64,000 nt of DNA from Aestuariivivens sediminis (GTDB taxonomy: Bacteria > Bacteroidota > Bacteroidia > Flavobacteriales > Flavobacteriaceae): the NCBI RefSeq assembly GCF_022662105.1, contig NZ_JAKMCP010000005.1, forward strand, positions 159,210-223,209. The letters are read 5' to 3'. The notes beneath the pieces are model-generated. The model did no database searches and had not been told where the DNA came from. It was given only the letters and a program-made list of their open reading frames with translations. Below, in pieces: positions 18,258 to 26,297 of the stretch (within the stretch, counting starts at the first letter, position 1; each line of letters opens with the position of its first letter). A program made the position numbers and the translations under genes.

Positions 18258-18479
18258 TGGCTATTCTTTTTGAGGTAAATAACCCCTTTTTATATTAATA
18301 AAACATTACCCCAAAATTATCTTTTTATGAGGATTGAGTTAAGGAATTGTTATTGAATTTGGATTTTACCATGTTGATTGGCCATGGTTTAACATTTTTA
18401 ATCTGGGGATTCCTATTTTAAGATGAGGATTAAGCTAGATAGATTGTAAAAAAGATTTATTTTAGCAAAAAATATAATT

Positions 18480-19541
18480 ATGGCAGGAAATTCCTTTGGA
18501 AGATGTTTTAATTTAACCACATATGGAGAATCTCACGGTCCTGCATTGGGCGGAGTCATAGATGGCTGTCCTTCGGGAATACTATTGGATTTGGATGCCA
18601 TTCAACAGGAATTAAATAGAAGAAAGCCCGGACAATCGGCCATTGTCACACAACGTAAGGAACCCGATACTGTATCCTTCCATTCTGGAATTTTTGAGGG
18701 AAGAACAACGGGCACACCCATTGGTTTTGTTATTGAAAACACCAATCAAAAATCGCATGATTATAGCCACATTAAGGACAGCTACAGACCTAGCCATGCA
18801 GATTATACCTATGATCAAAAATATGGTTTCAGGGATTATCGTGGAGGTGGAAGAAGTTCAGCCCGAGAAACAGCCTGCCGTGTAGTGGCAGGTGCTATTG
18901 CCAGACAGGTATTAAGAGGGGTTGAGATTACAGCCTATGTGTCTAGGGTGGGTACCTTATCATTGGAAAAATCATATACAGAATTGGATCTCACACAAGT
19001 AGAATCCAATATGGTGCGTTGTCCGGATCCATCTATGGCAGCCAAAATGGAAGACTATATAAAAGAAGTGAGGAGTAAAGGGGATACCGTTGGTGGAATT
19101 GTGAGCTGCGTCCTAAAAAATGTGCCTGCGGGATTGGGAGAGCCCGTATTTGATAAGTTACATGCCGAGTTAGGTAAAGCCATGTTATCCATTAATGCTG
19201 TTAAGGGTTTTGAATATGGTAGTGGATTTCAAGGTAGTACCATGTATGGTAGTGAACATAATGACGCTTTTAATACGGATGGAACTACAAAAACAAACCA
19301 TTCTGGAGGAATACAAGGCGGAATAAGCAATGGTATGGATATTTATTTTAATGTGGCCTTTAAACCTGTTGCTACACTGATACAGAAATATGAAACCATT
19401 GATAAAGATGGGAATATAGTTGAAATGCAAGGAAAAGGTCGTCACGACCCTTGTGTTGTTCCAAGAGCTGTACCCATTGTTGAAGCTATGGCCGCTTTGG
19501 TTCTGGCTGATTTTTACTTGATGAATAAAATATACCAGTAG
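18480..19541 (+). CDS. aroC: Chorismate synthase
   Basis: The 353-residue enzyme has every chorismate synthase signature: [15 protein letters not shown] near the N-terminus, [17 protein letters not shown], the FMN/EPSP segment [17 protein letters not shown], and [18 protein letters not shown] near the end. It converts 5-enolpyruvylshikimate-3-phosphate to chorismate in the cytosol, the last common step of aromatic amino acid synthesis, using reduced FMN. Length is normal. The gene stands alone, with no other shikimate gene nearby, and is divergent from the LpxH-like gene across a 222-base gap. Confidence 0.97.
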   Translation: MAGNSFGRCFNLTTYGESHGPALGGVIDGCPSGILLDLDAIQQELNRRKPGQSAIVTQRKEPDTVSFHSGIFEGRTTGTPIGFVIENTNQKSHDYSHIKDSYRPSHADYTYDQKYGFRDYRGGGRSSARETACRVVAGAIARQVLRGVEITAYVSRVGTLSLEKSYTELDLTQVESNMVRCPDPSMAAKMEDYIKEVRSKGDTVGGIVSCVLKNVPAGLGEPVFDKLHAELGKAMLSINAVKGFEYGSGFQGSTMYGSEHNDAFNTDGTTKTNHSGGIQGGISNGMDIYFNVAFKPVATLIQKYETIDKDGNIVEMQGKGRHDPCVVPRAVPIVEAMAALVLADFYLMNKIYQ

Positions 19542-19689
19542 CCTACATCTAACATCTATAGCCAATACAGATCTTTGTGATCAAGGATATGGGGATGTAC
19601 TGCAACGCCATAGTCTTATTCAGGAATTATTTTTATCTTTCAATACAAATAATTAAAACAGTTATATATAATTCCAATTAAAATGAGGT

Positions 19690-19995
19690 ATGGGAAAGCC
19701 AAAAACAGGCACCGTGATGCAGATGGTTCGATTTAAAACCAGTTTGTCTGAAAAAGAACTTTATGAAGTTGCTAAGAAACGTGAGCCACAATTTAAAGCC
19801 ATTACCGGAATTGTACAAAAGTATTATCTAAAACTAGGAGACCACGAATACGGTGGGGTGTATGTTTGGGATACTATGGAATCACTTCAAGTATTCAAGG
19901 CATCAGAGCTGGCGGCATCCATTCAAGACGCTTATCATGTGATTGGATCTCCAACCATTGAGATCATGGATATTTTGTTTCAATTAAGAGACTAA
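19690..19995 (+). CDS. YdhR/ABM-type putative monooxygenase-fold protein
   Basis: The 101-residue protein has the ferredoxin-like dimeric alpha-beta barrel pattern of YdhR and antibiotic-biosynthesis monooxygenases: MQMVRFKTSLSEKEL, then AITGIVQKYYLK, EYGGVYVWDTMESLQVF and a final strand PTIEIMDILFQL. The phrase GGVYVWDT followed by a helix is typical of YdhR-like proteins, whose function is mostly unproven. The stop is 3 bases before the thioesterase ATG, so the two are almost certainly co-transcribed and may act on the same metabolite. No cofactor-binding residues are evident. Confidence 0.7.
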   Translation: MGKPKTGTVMQMVRFKTSLSEKELYEVAKKREPQFKAITGIVQKYYLKLGDHEYGGVYVWDTMESLQVFKASELAASIQDAYHVIGSPTIEIMDILFQLRD

Positions 19996-19998
19996 GTC

Positions 19999-20541
19999 AT
20001 GAGATGGATTAAACTTCTGTTCATTCTGATAAAAGCAAGATTAAGATCCCATGTGGCCGGTTCTGAAACGACATGTGTTAATTTTAGGGTTTGGGTTACC
20101 GATATAGATGTATCGGTAATGAATCATGCAGCGATCATGACCGTTTTTGAAATGGGACGAGCAGATTTCATGGTTCGAACAAATTTTTTTAAAGTGGCCA
20201 CGAAAAACAAGTGGTTTTTTCCCAATCAGGCTATTCAAGTACAATTTTATAGACCATTAAAAATGTTCCAAAAGGCTAAGGTCTATACGCGAATGTCTTT
20301 TGTAGATGATACTTGGTTTTATTTTGAGCAAAAAATAATGCGAAATGGTAAACCTATTGCCGCTTGCTTCGCGAATGGACTGGCAAAAAAAGGACGTGAT
20401 ACCGTGCCTACTTTAGAAATTATTGAAGCTTTGGGTATAGATCCTGATAAGGTTCCCCGGCAACGACATAAACTTATCGAAGTCTTTAATGATAACAATG
20501 TAAAAATGACAGAAAAAATTGTTGATAAATGGTTTTTATGA
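19999..20541 (+). CDS. Hotdog-fold acyl-CoA thioesterase-like protein (THEM6-like)
   Basis: The 180-residue protein matches the 4HBT-like group: the core TDIDVSVMNHAAIMTVFEMGRAD holds the D...NH...E.GR.D pattern of hotdog thioesterases (split here: TDIDVSVMNH, then FEMGRADFM). YRPLKMFQKAKVYTRM and YFEQKIMRNGKPIAA follow. The family hydrolyses acyl-CoA or acyl-ACP thioesters. The N-terminus (IKLLFILIKARL) is weakly hydrophobic and may associate with membrane, as in THEM6 proteins. It follows the YdhR-like gene by 3 bases. The substrate is not identifiable. Confidence 0.75.
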   Translation: MRWIKLLFILIKARLRSHVAGSETTCVNFRVWVTDIDVSVMNHAAIMTVFEMGRADFMVRTNFFKVATKNKWFFPNQAIQVQFYRPLKMFQKAKVYTRMSFVDDTWFYFEQKIMRNGKPIAACFANGLAKKGRDTVPTLEIIEALGIDPDKVPRQRHKLIEVFNDNNVKMTEKIVDKWFL

Positions 20542-20651
20542 TACCTGTAAAAAGGGTCATCTTTTAGAAGCCATAAACATTTAAAGCCATTTATAATACT
20601 TATATTGCTTAAATTTTGTCTGTAAACAGGGTATTAACTAAAACGTAAATT

Positions 20652-21977
20652 GTGAAAAAACTGGCATTACATTGGAAGATTATTATTGGAATGGTTCTGG
20701 GAATCATTTTTGGATTCATTATGAACACATTTAATGGAGGAAAGGGATTTGTATCAGACTGGATTGCACCTTTTGGGACCATTTTTATTAATCTTTTAAA
20801 ACTTATAGCTGTGCCTTTAATTTTGGCTTCTTTAATCAAAGGGATTTCAGACTTAAAGGATATTTCCAAAATAAAGTCTATGGGATTGCGTACAATTTCC
20901 ATATACATAACAACAACATTAGTGGCCATTGTTATTGGTTTAAGTATTGTAAATATTATTAAACCGGGTAACGGGATGCCTAAAGACACTATTGAAAAGA
21001 TTAAATTAAAATATGAAAACGATGCGGGAGTTACTGATAAATTGATGGAAGCAACGGCACAAAAAGATGCAGGACCGTTACGCGCATTGGTTGACATATT
21101 CCCAAGTAATATTTTTAAGGCATTTGCGGAGGCTTCTATGCTTCAGGTTATCTTTTTTGCTTTGTTTGTTGGAATATGTCTGCTTCTTATTGGTGAGAAA
21201 AAAGCTAAACCCTTGATTAATTTTTTTGATTCGCTGAATGAAGTGGTTATGAAAATGGTGGATTTAATCATGCTATTTGCACCATATGCTGTGTTTGCTT
21301 TACTGGCTAATGTCATTATTGCTTTTGATGATACCGAAATATTGGTAAAACTTTTATATTATGCCCTATGTGTTGTAGGAGGACTAATTTTAATGATTCT
21401 GTTTTATCTCATGCTTATTGGAGTATTTGCTAAAAAATCGCCGACATGGTTTTTAAAGGAAATAAGTCCGGCACAGCTCTTGGCCTTTTCAACCAGCAGT
21501 AGTGCAGCGACATTACCTGTTACCATGGAACGTGTTGAGGAACATTTGGGCGTAGATAAGGAAGTATCAGGCTTTGTATTACCTGTTGGAGCAACTGTTA
21601 ATATGGATGGCACAAGTTTATATCAGGGTATTGCGGCTGTATTTATTATGCAAGTTATTTGGCCCGAGGGCCTAACGTTTACCAATCAGCTCGTCATTAT
21701 TTTAACAGCGTTACTGGCTTCGATTGGAAGTGCAGCTGTACCTAGTGCTGGTATGGTGATGCTTGTTATCGTATTGGAATCCATTGGGTTTCCGGCCGAA
21801 TTATTGCCAATAGGATTAGCACTTATTTTTGCGGTGGATAGGCCATTGGACATGTGCCGCACCGTTGTAAATGTTACCGGAGATGCAACAGTGTCCATGT
21901 TGGTCGCAAAATCTTTGGATAAAATTCATGATCCCAAACCAAAGGAATGGGATGACCACTATAATGAGGTAAAATAA
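20652..21977 (+). CDS. Dicarboxylate/amino acid:cation symporter (DAACS family)
   Basis: This 441-residue inner-membrane transporter has about eight transmembrane helices and two re-entrant loops, as in GltPh. Key motifs are the serine-rich hairpin STSSSAATLPVTM, the sodium/substrate motif NMDGTSLYQG, and the final AVDRPLDMCRTVVNVTGDA. The family moves glutamate, aspartate or C4-dicarboxylates with sodium or protons. The last motif carries an arginine (MCRTVVN) of the kind seen in members taking acidic amino acids or dicarboxylates; the exact substrate is uncertain. The start is GTG at 20652, giving the usual MKKLALHWKIIIG N-terminus. Two further genes follow with 3-base gaps, forming an operon. 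Confidence 0.9.
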   Translation: MKKLALHWKIIIGMVLGIIFGFIMNTFNGGKGFVSDWIAPFGTIFINLLKLIAVPLILASLIKGISDLKDISKIKSMGLRTISIYITTTLVAIVIGLSIVNIIKPGNGMPKDTIEKIKLKYENDAGVTDKLMEATAQKDAGPLRALVDIFPSNIFKAFAEASMLQVIFFALFVGICLLLIGEKKAKPLINFFDSLNEVVMKMVDLIMLFAPYAVFALLANVIIAFDDTEILVKLLYYALCVVGGLILMILFYLMLIGVFAKKSPTWFLKEISPAQLLAFSTSSSAATLPVTMERVEEHLGVDKEVSGFVLPVGATVNMDGTSLYQGIAAVFIMQVIWPEGLTFTNQLVIILTALLASIGSAAVPSAGMVMLVIVLESIGFPAELLPIGLALIFAVDRPLDMCRTVVNVTGDATVSMLVAKSLDKIHDPKPKEWDDHYNEVK

Positions 21978-21980
21978 TAG

Positions 21981-22505
21981 ATGAAGACCCGAACGCTTTT
22001 ATACTATAATCGATTTTTTATTTTATGTTTCTTTGGTTTTATTGGATTTCATTCATTTTCCCAGGGTGATACAAGGCATGCCTTATTTGATGTCATCTCT
22101 AAATTGAGGGAAGATGTTAATCATCAATTTTTAAAAACCTTAAAACCATCTCCATCTGATTGTAATGTCATTTTTTTAAACGATACATATGCCCAAAGGG
22201 GTTGCGATTACGCCAATGAAAAATGGTCAGGAATTGAATCGGTTCCAGACGATAGTATGAAACCAAAGCATAAAACGGATAAGGTGAAAGTTTTGGCAGC
22301 CACCAAACAGGAATTAGCCGCATCAAAAACTAATGGATTACCTAAAGCGTATAATATATTAGCAAAATATATTAAAGATGATGTCGTGGTTTACGGATTT
22401 ATGTATTTAAACGATGATGGTTCCGAACAAAAGACCAGAGCAGCTTTTTTTTATGTTAATGATAAATGGATTATTATTCCACGAACTTTTAAAGCCTTTG
22501 AATAA
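21981..22505 (+). CDS. Exported protein of unknown function
   Basis: The 174-residue protein has an N-terminal hydrophobic export segment (about residues 11-28, FFILCFFGFIGFHSFSQ). A short soluble domain follows, with DCNVIFLNDTYAQRGCDYAN (two cysteines that could pair) and a C-terminal beta-rich stretch VVVYGFMYLNDDGSEQKTRA. I do not recognise the family. It lies 3 bases after the symporter gene and 3 bases before the rhodanese gene, so it belongs to the same operon. A periplasmic role linked to the transporter is possible but unsupported. Confidence 0.7.
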   Translation: MKTRTLLYYNRFFILCFFGFIGFHSFSQGDTRHALFDVISKLREDVNHQFLKTLKPSPSDCNVIFLNDTYAQRGCDYANEKWSGIESVPDDSMKPKHKTDKVKVLAATKQELAASKTNGLPKAYNILAKYIKDDVVVYGFMYLNDDGSEQKTRAAFFYVNDKWIIIPRTFKAFE

Positions 22506-22508
22506 CCA

Positions 22509-23327
22509 ATGTCTAATGTAGTAATTGAACAGCCTGTTGTCCCTGTTGATTGGCTTCATGATCATTTAAATGTTGATAATCTGGTAATTCTGGATGGAAC
22601 GATGAGTAAGGTGTTCGATAGATTTCAGAGTCAAATTCCCAAAGCCCGGTATTTTGACATTAAAAATAAGTTCAGTAATGTTTTGGATCCATTTCCCAAT
22701 GCTTTTCCGTCAACTGAACAATTTGAAAAGGAAGCAAGGGCATTAGGCATTAATAAGAATAGTGCCATTGTGGTTTATGACGATAAGGGAATTTATTCCA
22801 GTGCCCGTGTATGGTGGATGTTCAAAGCTTTTGGACACCTAAATGTCGCTGTTTTAGATGGTGGTTTCCCGGCATGGACAAATGCAAAATACCCTGTAGA
22901 ACCTATGACGCCATTTAGTGGTCCTTTAGGTGATTTTACGGCTCAACTCCAGCCGGGTAAAATGGTCTACTTTAAAGAGATGAAGACGATTTCCACAAAC
23001 CAAACCCATAAAATATTAGATGCCCGTTCAGCAGCCAGATTTAACAGTCAGGAACCTGAACCACGAGCTGGTTTGCGTATGGGTACTATTCCCAATTCGG
23101 CAAACTTGCCTTACGAAGATTTATTGGAAGAAGGGGTTTTAAAACCCAATGAACAATTGCATAAGGCTTTTGAAGCACTGGTTAATAAAGATGATGAAAT
23201 TGTGTTTTCCTGTGGTTCAGGAATTACAGCCTGCGTGTTGGCTCTTGGGGCAGAGCTTTCAGGTTATAAAAATATTAAAGTTTATGATGGTTCCTGGACA
23301 GAATGGGGAACCCTTGTTAAGGCATGA
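22509..23327 (+). CDS. Thiosulfate/3-mercaptopyruvate sulfurtransferase (tandem rhodanese)
   Basis: The 272-residue protein has two rhodanese domains. The inactive N-terminal one (about 10-135) shows LVILDGTMSKVF and SSARVWWMFKAFGH. The active C-terminal one (about 150-272) has KILDARSAARF and the loop FSCGSGITACV with C235 as the persulfide-bearing cysteine. The CGSGxTA loop resembles 3-mercaptopyruvate sulfurtransferases more than classic rhodaneses (CRKGVTA). It would move sulfur from 3-mercaptopyruvate or thiosulfate to thiols or cyanide in the cytosol. It ends the symporter operon and is convergent with the methyltransferase gene, 6 bases away. Confidence 0.88.
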   Translation: MSNVVIEQPVVPVDWLHDHLNVDNLVILDGTMSKVFDRFQSQIPKARYFDIKNKFSNVLDPFPNAFPSTEQFEKEARALGINKNSAIVVYDDKGIYSSARVWWMFKAFGHLNVAVLDGGFPAWTNAKYPVEPMTPFSGPLGDFTAQLQPGKMVYFKEMKTISTNQTHKILDARSAARFNSQEPEPRAGLRMGTIPNSANLPYEDLLEEGVLKPNEQLHKAFEALVNKDDEIVFSCGSGITACVLALGAELSGYKNIKVYDGSWTEWGTLVKA

Positions 23328-23333
23328 CCTTAG

Positions 23334-24023
23334 TCATTTTGAGTTAGAAGAGGAGTCTTTTTGATAAATGACCTTTATATCAGGGCGTTCAGTACAGAAA
23401 TAGTGTACCCATATATACAAATGACTAAATAAGGCCAAAACAAGACCAGCTTCAGATTTTAAAAGAATACCCGGAATATAGAATATTAGGAACCTAAAAC
23501 TATACATTCCATTATCGGTATATTTAAATAGCCCTTGTTTTACGAAGGGTTTGTTTCCATAAACATCCGGCTGAAAATGGTCAATACCAAAAGCCCTGTC
23601 GATTCCAAAATAGGTGTATACCGAATAAAAAAGATACGTTGCCGGAATTAAAAGCAGACCTGATAAGATGTAGGAGATTGGGGTACTTACAGCAATGGTA
23701 TTCTTATTGGCAACAGCAAGCAAAATGATGGAAATAGGTCGTAAAAGAATGAGTATTGCAAATCCAATTTTATACACGGTAAAAGCATGCTGTCCAAAGG
23801 TTTTTGAAATACGACGATCATATAGTTCAAGACGCCAGCATAACCATACATATAACTGATGAATAATGGGGACCAGAGTAGACCATAGTAACCACTGTGA
23901 GGTATCGATTCCCCAATGCTGCCCTTGTAATACCGAAGGGTTATTTTGAGTGTACTCATAAAGCAGTATAAGCAAAACGGCTAAAAAAAAGATATGCCAA
24001 TGCTGATATTTCAATAGTTTCAT
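23334..24023 (-). CDS. Integral membrane methyltransferase-like protein (PEMT/ICMT fold)
   Basis: The 229-residue protein has about five or six transmembrane helices. Its C-terminal part (YTDNGMYSFRFLIFY, then a helix and CTERPDIKVIY) resembles the SAM-binding end of phospholipid N-methyltransferases and isoprenylcysteine methyltransferases, where a late E followed by D/R contacts the cofactor. Members methylate lipids or prenylated or other small substrates at the membrane. The substrate here is unknown, and the N-terminal half is not distinctive. The gene overlaps nothing but is tightly convergent with the rhodanese gene, and has a 225-base gap upstream. Confidence 0.6.
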   Translation of the reverse strand: MKLLKYQHWHIFFLAVLLILLYEYTQNNPSVLQGQHWGIDTSQWLLWSTLVPIIHQLYVWLCWRLELYDRRISKTFGQHAFTVYKIGFAILILLRPISIILLAVANKNTIAVSTPISYILSGLLLIPATYLFYSVYTYFGIDRAFGIDHFQPDVYGNKPFVKQGLFKYTDNGMYSFRFLIFYIPGILLKSEAGLVLALFSHLYIWVHYFCTERPDIKVIYQKDSSSNSK

Positions 24024-24248
24024 AATGGTATCAATGTTATTATGCCCAATGCGTTTTCAAAACAGGTTTATTAACGTTGGTTATTAGTATGGTTTTCTTT
24101 TCTAAATGAGATCACTTTTTCTAAACATTCATGTCCAAGTTCATTTCCATTATATCCTTTTTTTTTGGTCTAAAACCAAGAATATCTGAAGTCTATTTTG
24201 GATGTCCAAATAAATCACAACAAGGTTATTGGGGAAATGTTCTTTATA

Positions 24249-25421
24249 TTATTCATATAGCAGGCTATCAATTGGAATTCTGGTTAATTCAATATCTTCT
24301 TTATTAGTTGCATAGGAGACATAGAGGTAATGGCCCCAGACCACACTTTTTGGGTAACTATAGCCTTTTCTTTTGTACTTTCCTTCATACCTTAATGCCT
24401 GCAGATCATCGCCGCCACTTCTTAATAGGTAGGCCTTATCAAATAATTTGCCCTCCTCACTTAATGTGATAACAAGCGGAAACCTGTTTTTGTTTCCAGA
24501 AGGATTGTTTACCATATAGGCTATACCATTTGGAAGGTTACCCGCACTTTGTTTAGCTCTTGAATCGGGGGTGTCTATAATTTTAGGCATAGTCCAACTT
24601 ACGCCATTATCTCGGCTCATAGAAGCAAGTTTTTTAAAGGAACTATTTTGATCACGGAAAATCATTACAATAGTGCCATCCTTTCTATAAAACCAGCTGG
24701 GTTCTATTGCTCTACTCATGTTTTTGTTATTTGTGGGCATGTTTTTTAGTTTTCCCGGTTTCCAACCTGATATGCCTAGGGGATCATCGGTATAATATGG
24801 GGTAATGATTAACCCCGGCTGCATGTGAAAGGCCGTAATAAGACGTCCGCCAGGCAATGCATGAACATCTTGTTCAATGATACCAAGGACAGGTTGTCCA
24901 TGGCTATTTTTAACAGGTTTTGGTGGTTTCCAACGGATCCCATCTTTAGATGTTATATACTCGGTATAACCTTCCTTAATCCTATTGTTTTTGTTTGGCC
25001 AAATACATAAGTATGCTACAAGGGTGTTTCCATCACTCCACCATCCGCCACTGGTCTTTATACCTTGTTTCCATTTTTTTGTTAGTGCAACTGGTCTACA
25101 CCAATCCCTGCCATCACTGCTTCTACTATAAAACACTTGTGTGCCTTCCTCGTCTTCATGAACTGGAGAACTTTGCCATTGTGCATAAAGCATCCCTTTA
25201 AAAGGAAACAGGACAACACCATGATTATACGTATTATCACCGTGTTTTGGAGCAAATATGGTAATCGTTTCTTGTCCAGGAGAAACCGGCAGTCCTAATG
25301 TTTCTGGTTGATCAAAACTAAACAAAGGATTCACCTTAAATATAGGATCACTGTCTTGGGCGTTTACCGCTAAGAATAAAAAAAGTAACGGTAAAAATTT
25401 AGCGCTATTTTTAAATGACAT
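24249..25421 (-). CDS. Secreted sialidase-fold (six-bladed propeller) glycosidase-like protein
   Basis: The 390-residue protein starts with a signal peptide (MSFKNSAKFLPLLFLFLAVNA). Repeated Asp-box-like motifs follow: RSSDGRDW (about 95), TSKDGIRW (about 155) and the best one SRDNGVSW (about 270), spaced as in sialidase beta-propellers. Family members are exo-sialidases and related glycosidases or lyases acting on outer polysaccharides. A complete arginine triad and the Tyr/Glu pair of true sialidases cannot be confirmed by eye, so the substrate may be another algal or animal glycan. There is no lipobox, so it is predicted periplasmic or secreted. No SusC/SusD pair is adjacent. Confidence 0.65.
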   Translation of the reverse strand: MSFKNSAKFLPLLFLFLAVNAQDSDPIFKVNPLFSFDQPETLGLPVSPGQETITIFAPKHGDNTYNHGVVLFPFKGMLYAQWQSSPVHEDEEGTQVFYSRSSDGRDWCRPVALTKKWKQGIKTSGGWWSDGNTLVAYLCIWPNKNNRIKEGYTEYITSKDGIRWKPPKPVKNSHGQPVLGIIEQDVHALPGGRLITAFHMQPGLIITPYYTDDPLGISGWKPGKLKNMPTNNKNMSRAIEPSWFYRKDGTIVMIFRDQNSSFKKLASMSRDNGVSWTMPKIIDTPDSRAKQSAGNLPNGIAYMVNNPSGNKNRFPLVITLSEEGKLFDKAYLLRSGGDDLQALRYEGKYKRKGYSYPKSVVWGHYLYVSYATNKEDIELTRIPIDSLLYE

Positions 25422-25775
25422 CTTGATTATTCTAAACTGAATGCTATAACCGTGCGTGTAATTCTTAATTTGAAAGATAATAAATTCAAATACAATAAAT
25501 TGAATACGTTTGATAATTATGCGTTATGCGGTTCAAATGGGTTGTTGTCCATTAGGACGTTTAGCCGGTAACGAAGAGGAAGTTTTTAGTGTTTAAAAAT
25601 AGATTCTTGGATTATATGAGCCTAAATTTTAAAACGTCTTAAGCCTTATAAATAACGGTGTTCTGCTGGGCTATCGAAACATGCTAAATTAGCAGGGCCT
25701 TTCGTTTCATATTCTCCGGATAGGAATCAATATAATAGAAGAGTCAATATATGTACTGGAATGCCTGCTCTGCAG
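25422..25775. other. Intergenic region without recognised content
   Basis: This 354-base stretch between two minus-strand genes has no open frame of note and no tRNA or T-tract hairpin. The only structure seen is a partial inverted repeat, TGGAATG (25757-25763) with CATTCCA (about 25777-25783), which overlaps the end of the DCC gene and lacks a T-tract. It must contain the promoter of the sialidase-like gene. Confidence 0.4.
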
Positions 25776-26192
25776 TCATTCCAGAAATCTACGCTTCAAT
25801 TTAGGGGTAGGTACCATACAGGTCTCTTGTTTACCAAACCATTTATACCGGTTTCTGGCAACAAAATCGTAAATCCAATTACGGATAAATTCTGGTACGA
25901 TAAAAAAAATGACAGATAAGTTAATGGGGAAACCCAATTTGGACATAATTTTTAGTACCGCCGTACTTTTATAGGTTATACCCTGTTTTGGAGTATAAAG
26001 TATAATGGAATCTGTTTTTCGAGTGTCTATAATATAGGTGTTAATGAGGTCTTGACCGGCATTGCTTTGCATGGCCGCAAACATAAAGAATTCCTTTTTG
26101 TCATGCCTTATTACATAGCGAACAGCCCCGTTGCAAAGGTTACAGACCCCGTCGAACAGGATGAGCTTATTATTTTGAGGTAAAATGGTCAT
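25776..26192 (-). CDS. DCC-family thiol-disulfide oxidoreductase-like protein (DUF393)
   Basis: The 138-residue protein carries the family signature LILFDGVCNLCNGAVRYVIRHD, split as DGVCNLCNG with its C-x-x-C pair, followed by FAAMQSNAGQ and a PEFIRNWIYDFVARNRYKWFG segment. The DxxCxxC motif gives the family its name. A thioredoxin-like redox role is presumed, but no substrate is established. No signal peptide is visible. It lies 105 bases downstream of mutS2 on the same strand and may share its transcript. Confidence 0.85.
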   Translation of the reverse strand: MTILPQNNKLILFDGVCNLCNGAVRYVIRHDKKEFFMFAAMQSNAGQDLINTYIIDTRKTDSIILYTPKQGITYKSTAVLKIMSKLGFPINLSVIFFIVPEFIRNWIYDFVARNRYKWFGKQETCMVPTPKLKRRFLE

Positions 26193-26297
26193 GATATGTG
26201 GTATAGTTTGTATAATTCAATAAACCTGAAACACATAAATTTGTGGATGTTAACCTGCCCGGTAGATGGTTGTTCAGTTGTTTATTCAATTTAGCTT

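Noticed and set aside
19185..19565. A 126-codon antisense frame under the end of aroC
   Set aside because: It overlaps the strongly conserved chorismate synthase C-terminus, and the translation has no protein-like pattern.
20609..21097. A 162-codon open frame antisense to the symporter gene
   Set aside because: The plus strand here encodes the well-conserved N-terminal helices of a DAACS transporter; the antisense frame shows no domain and is a composition shadow.
26219..26246. CACATAAATTTGTG between mutS2 and the DCC gene as a terminator or operator
   Set aside because: Only a 4-base symmetric arm with an AT-rich middle and no T-tract; expected by chance in this DNA.
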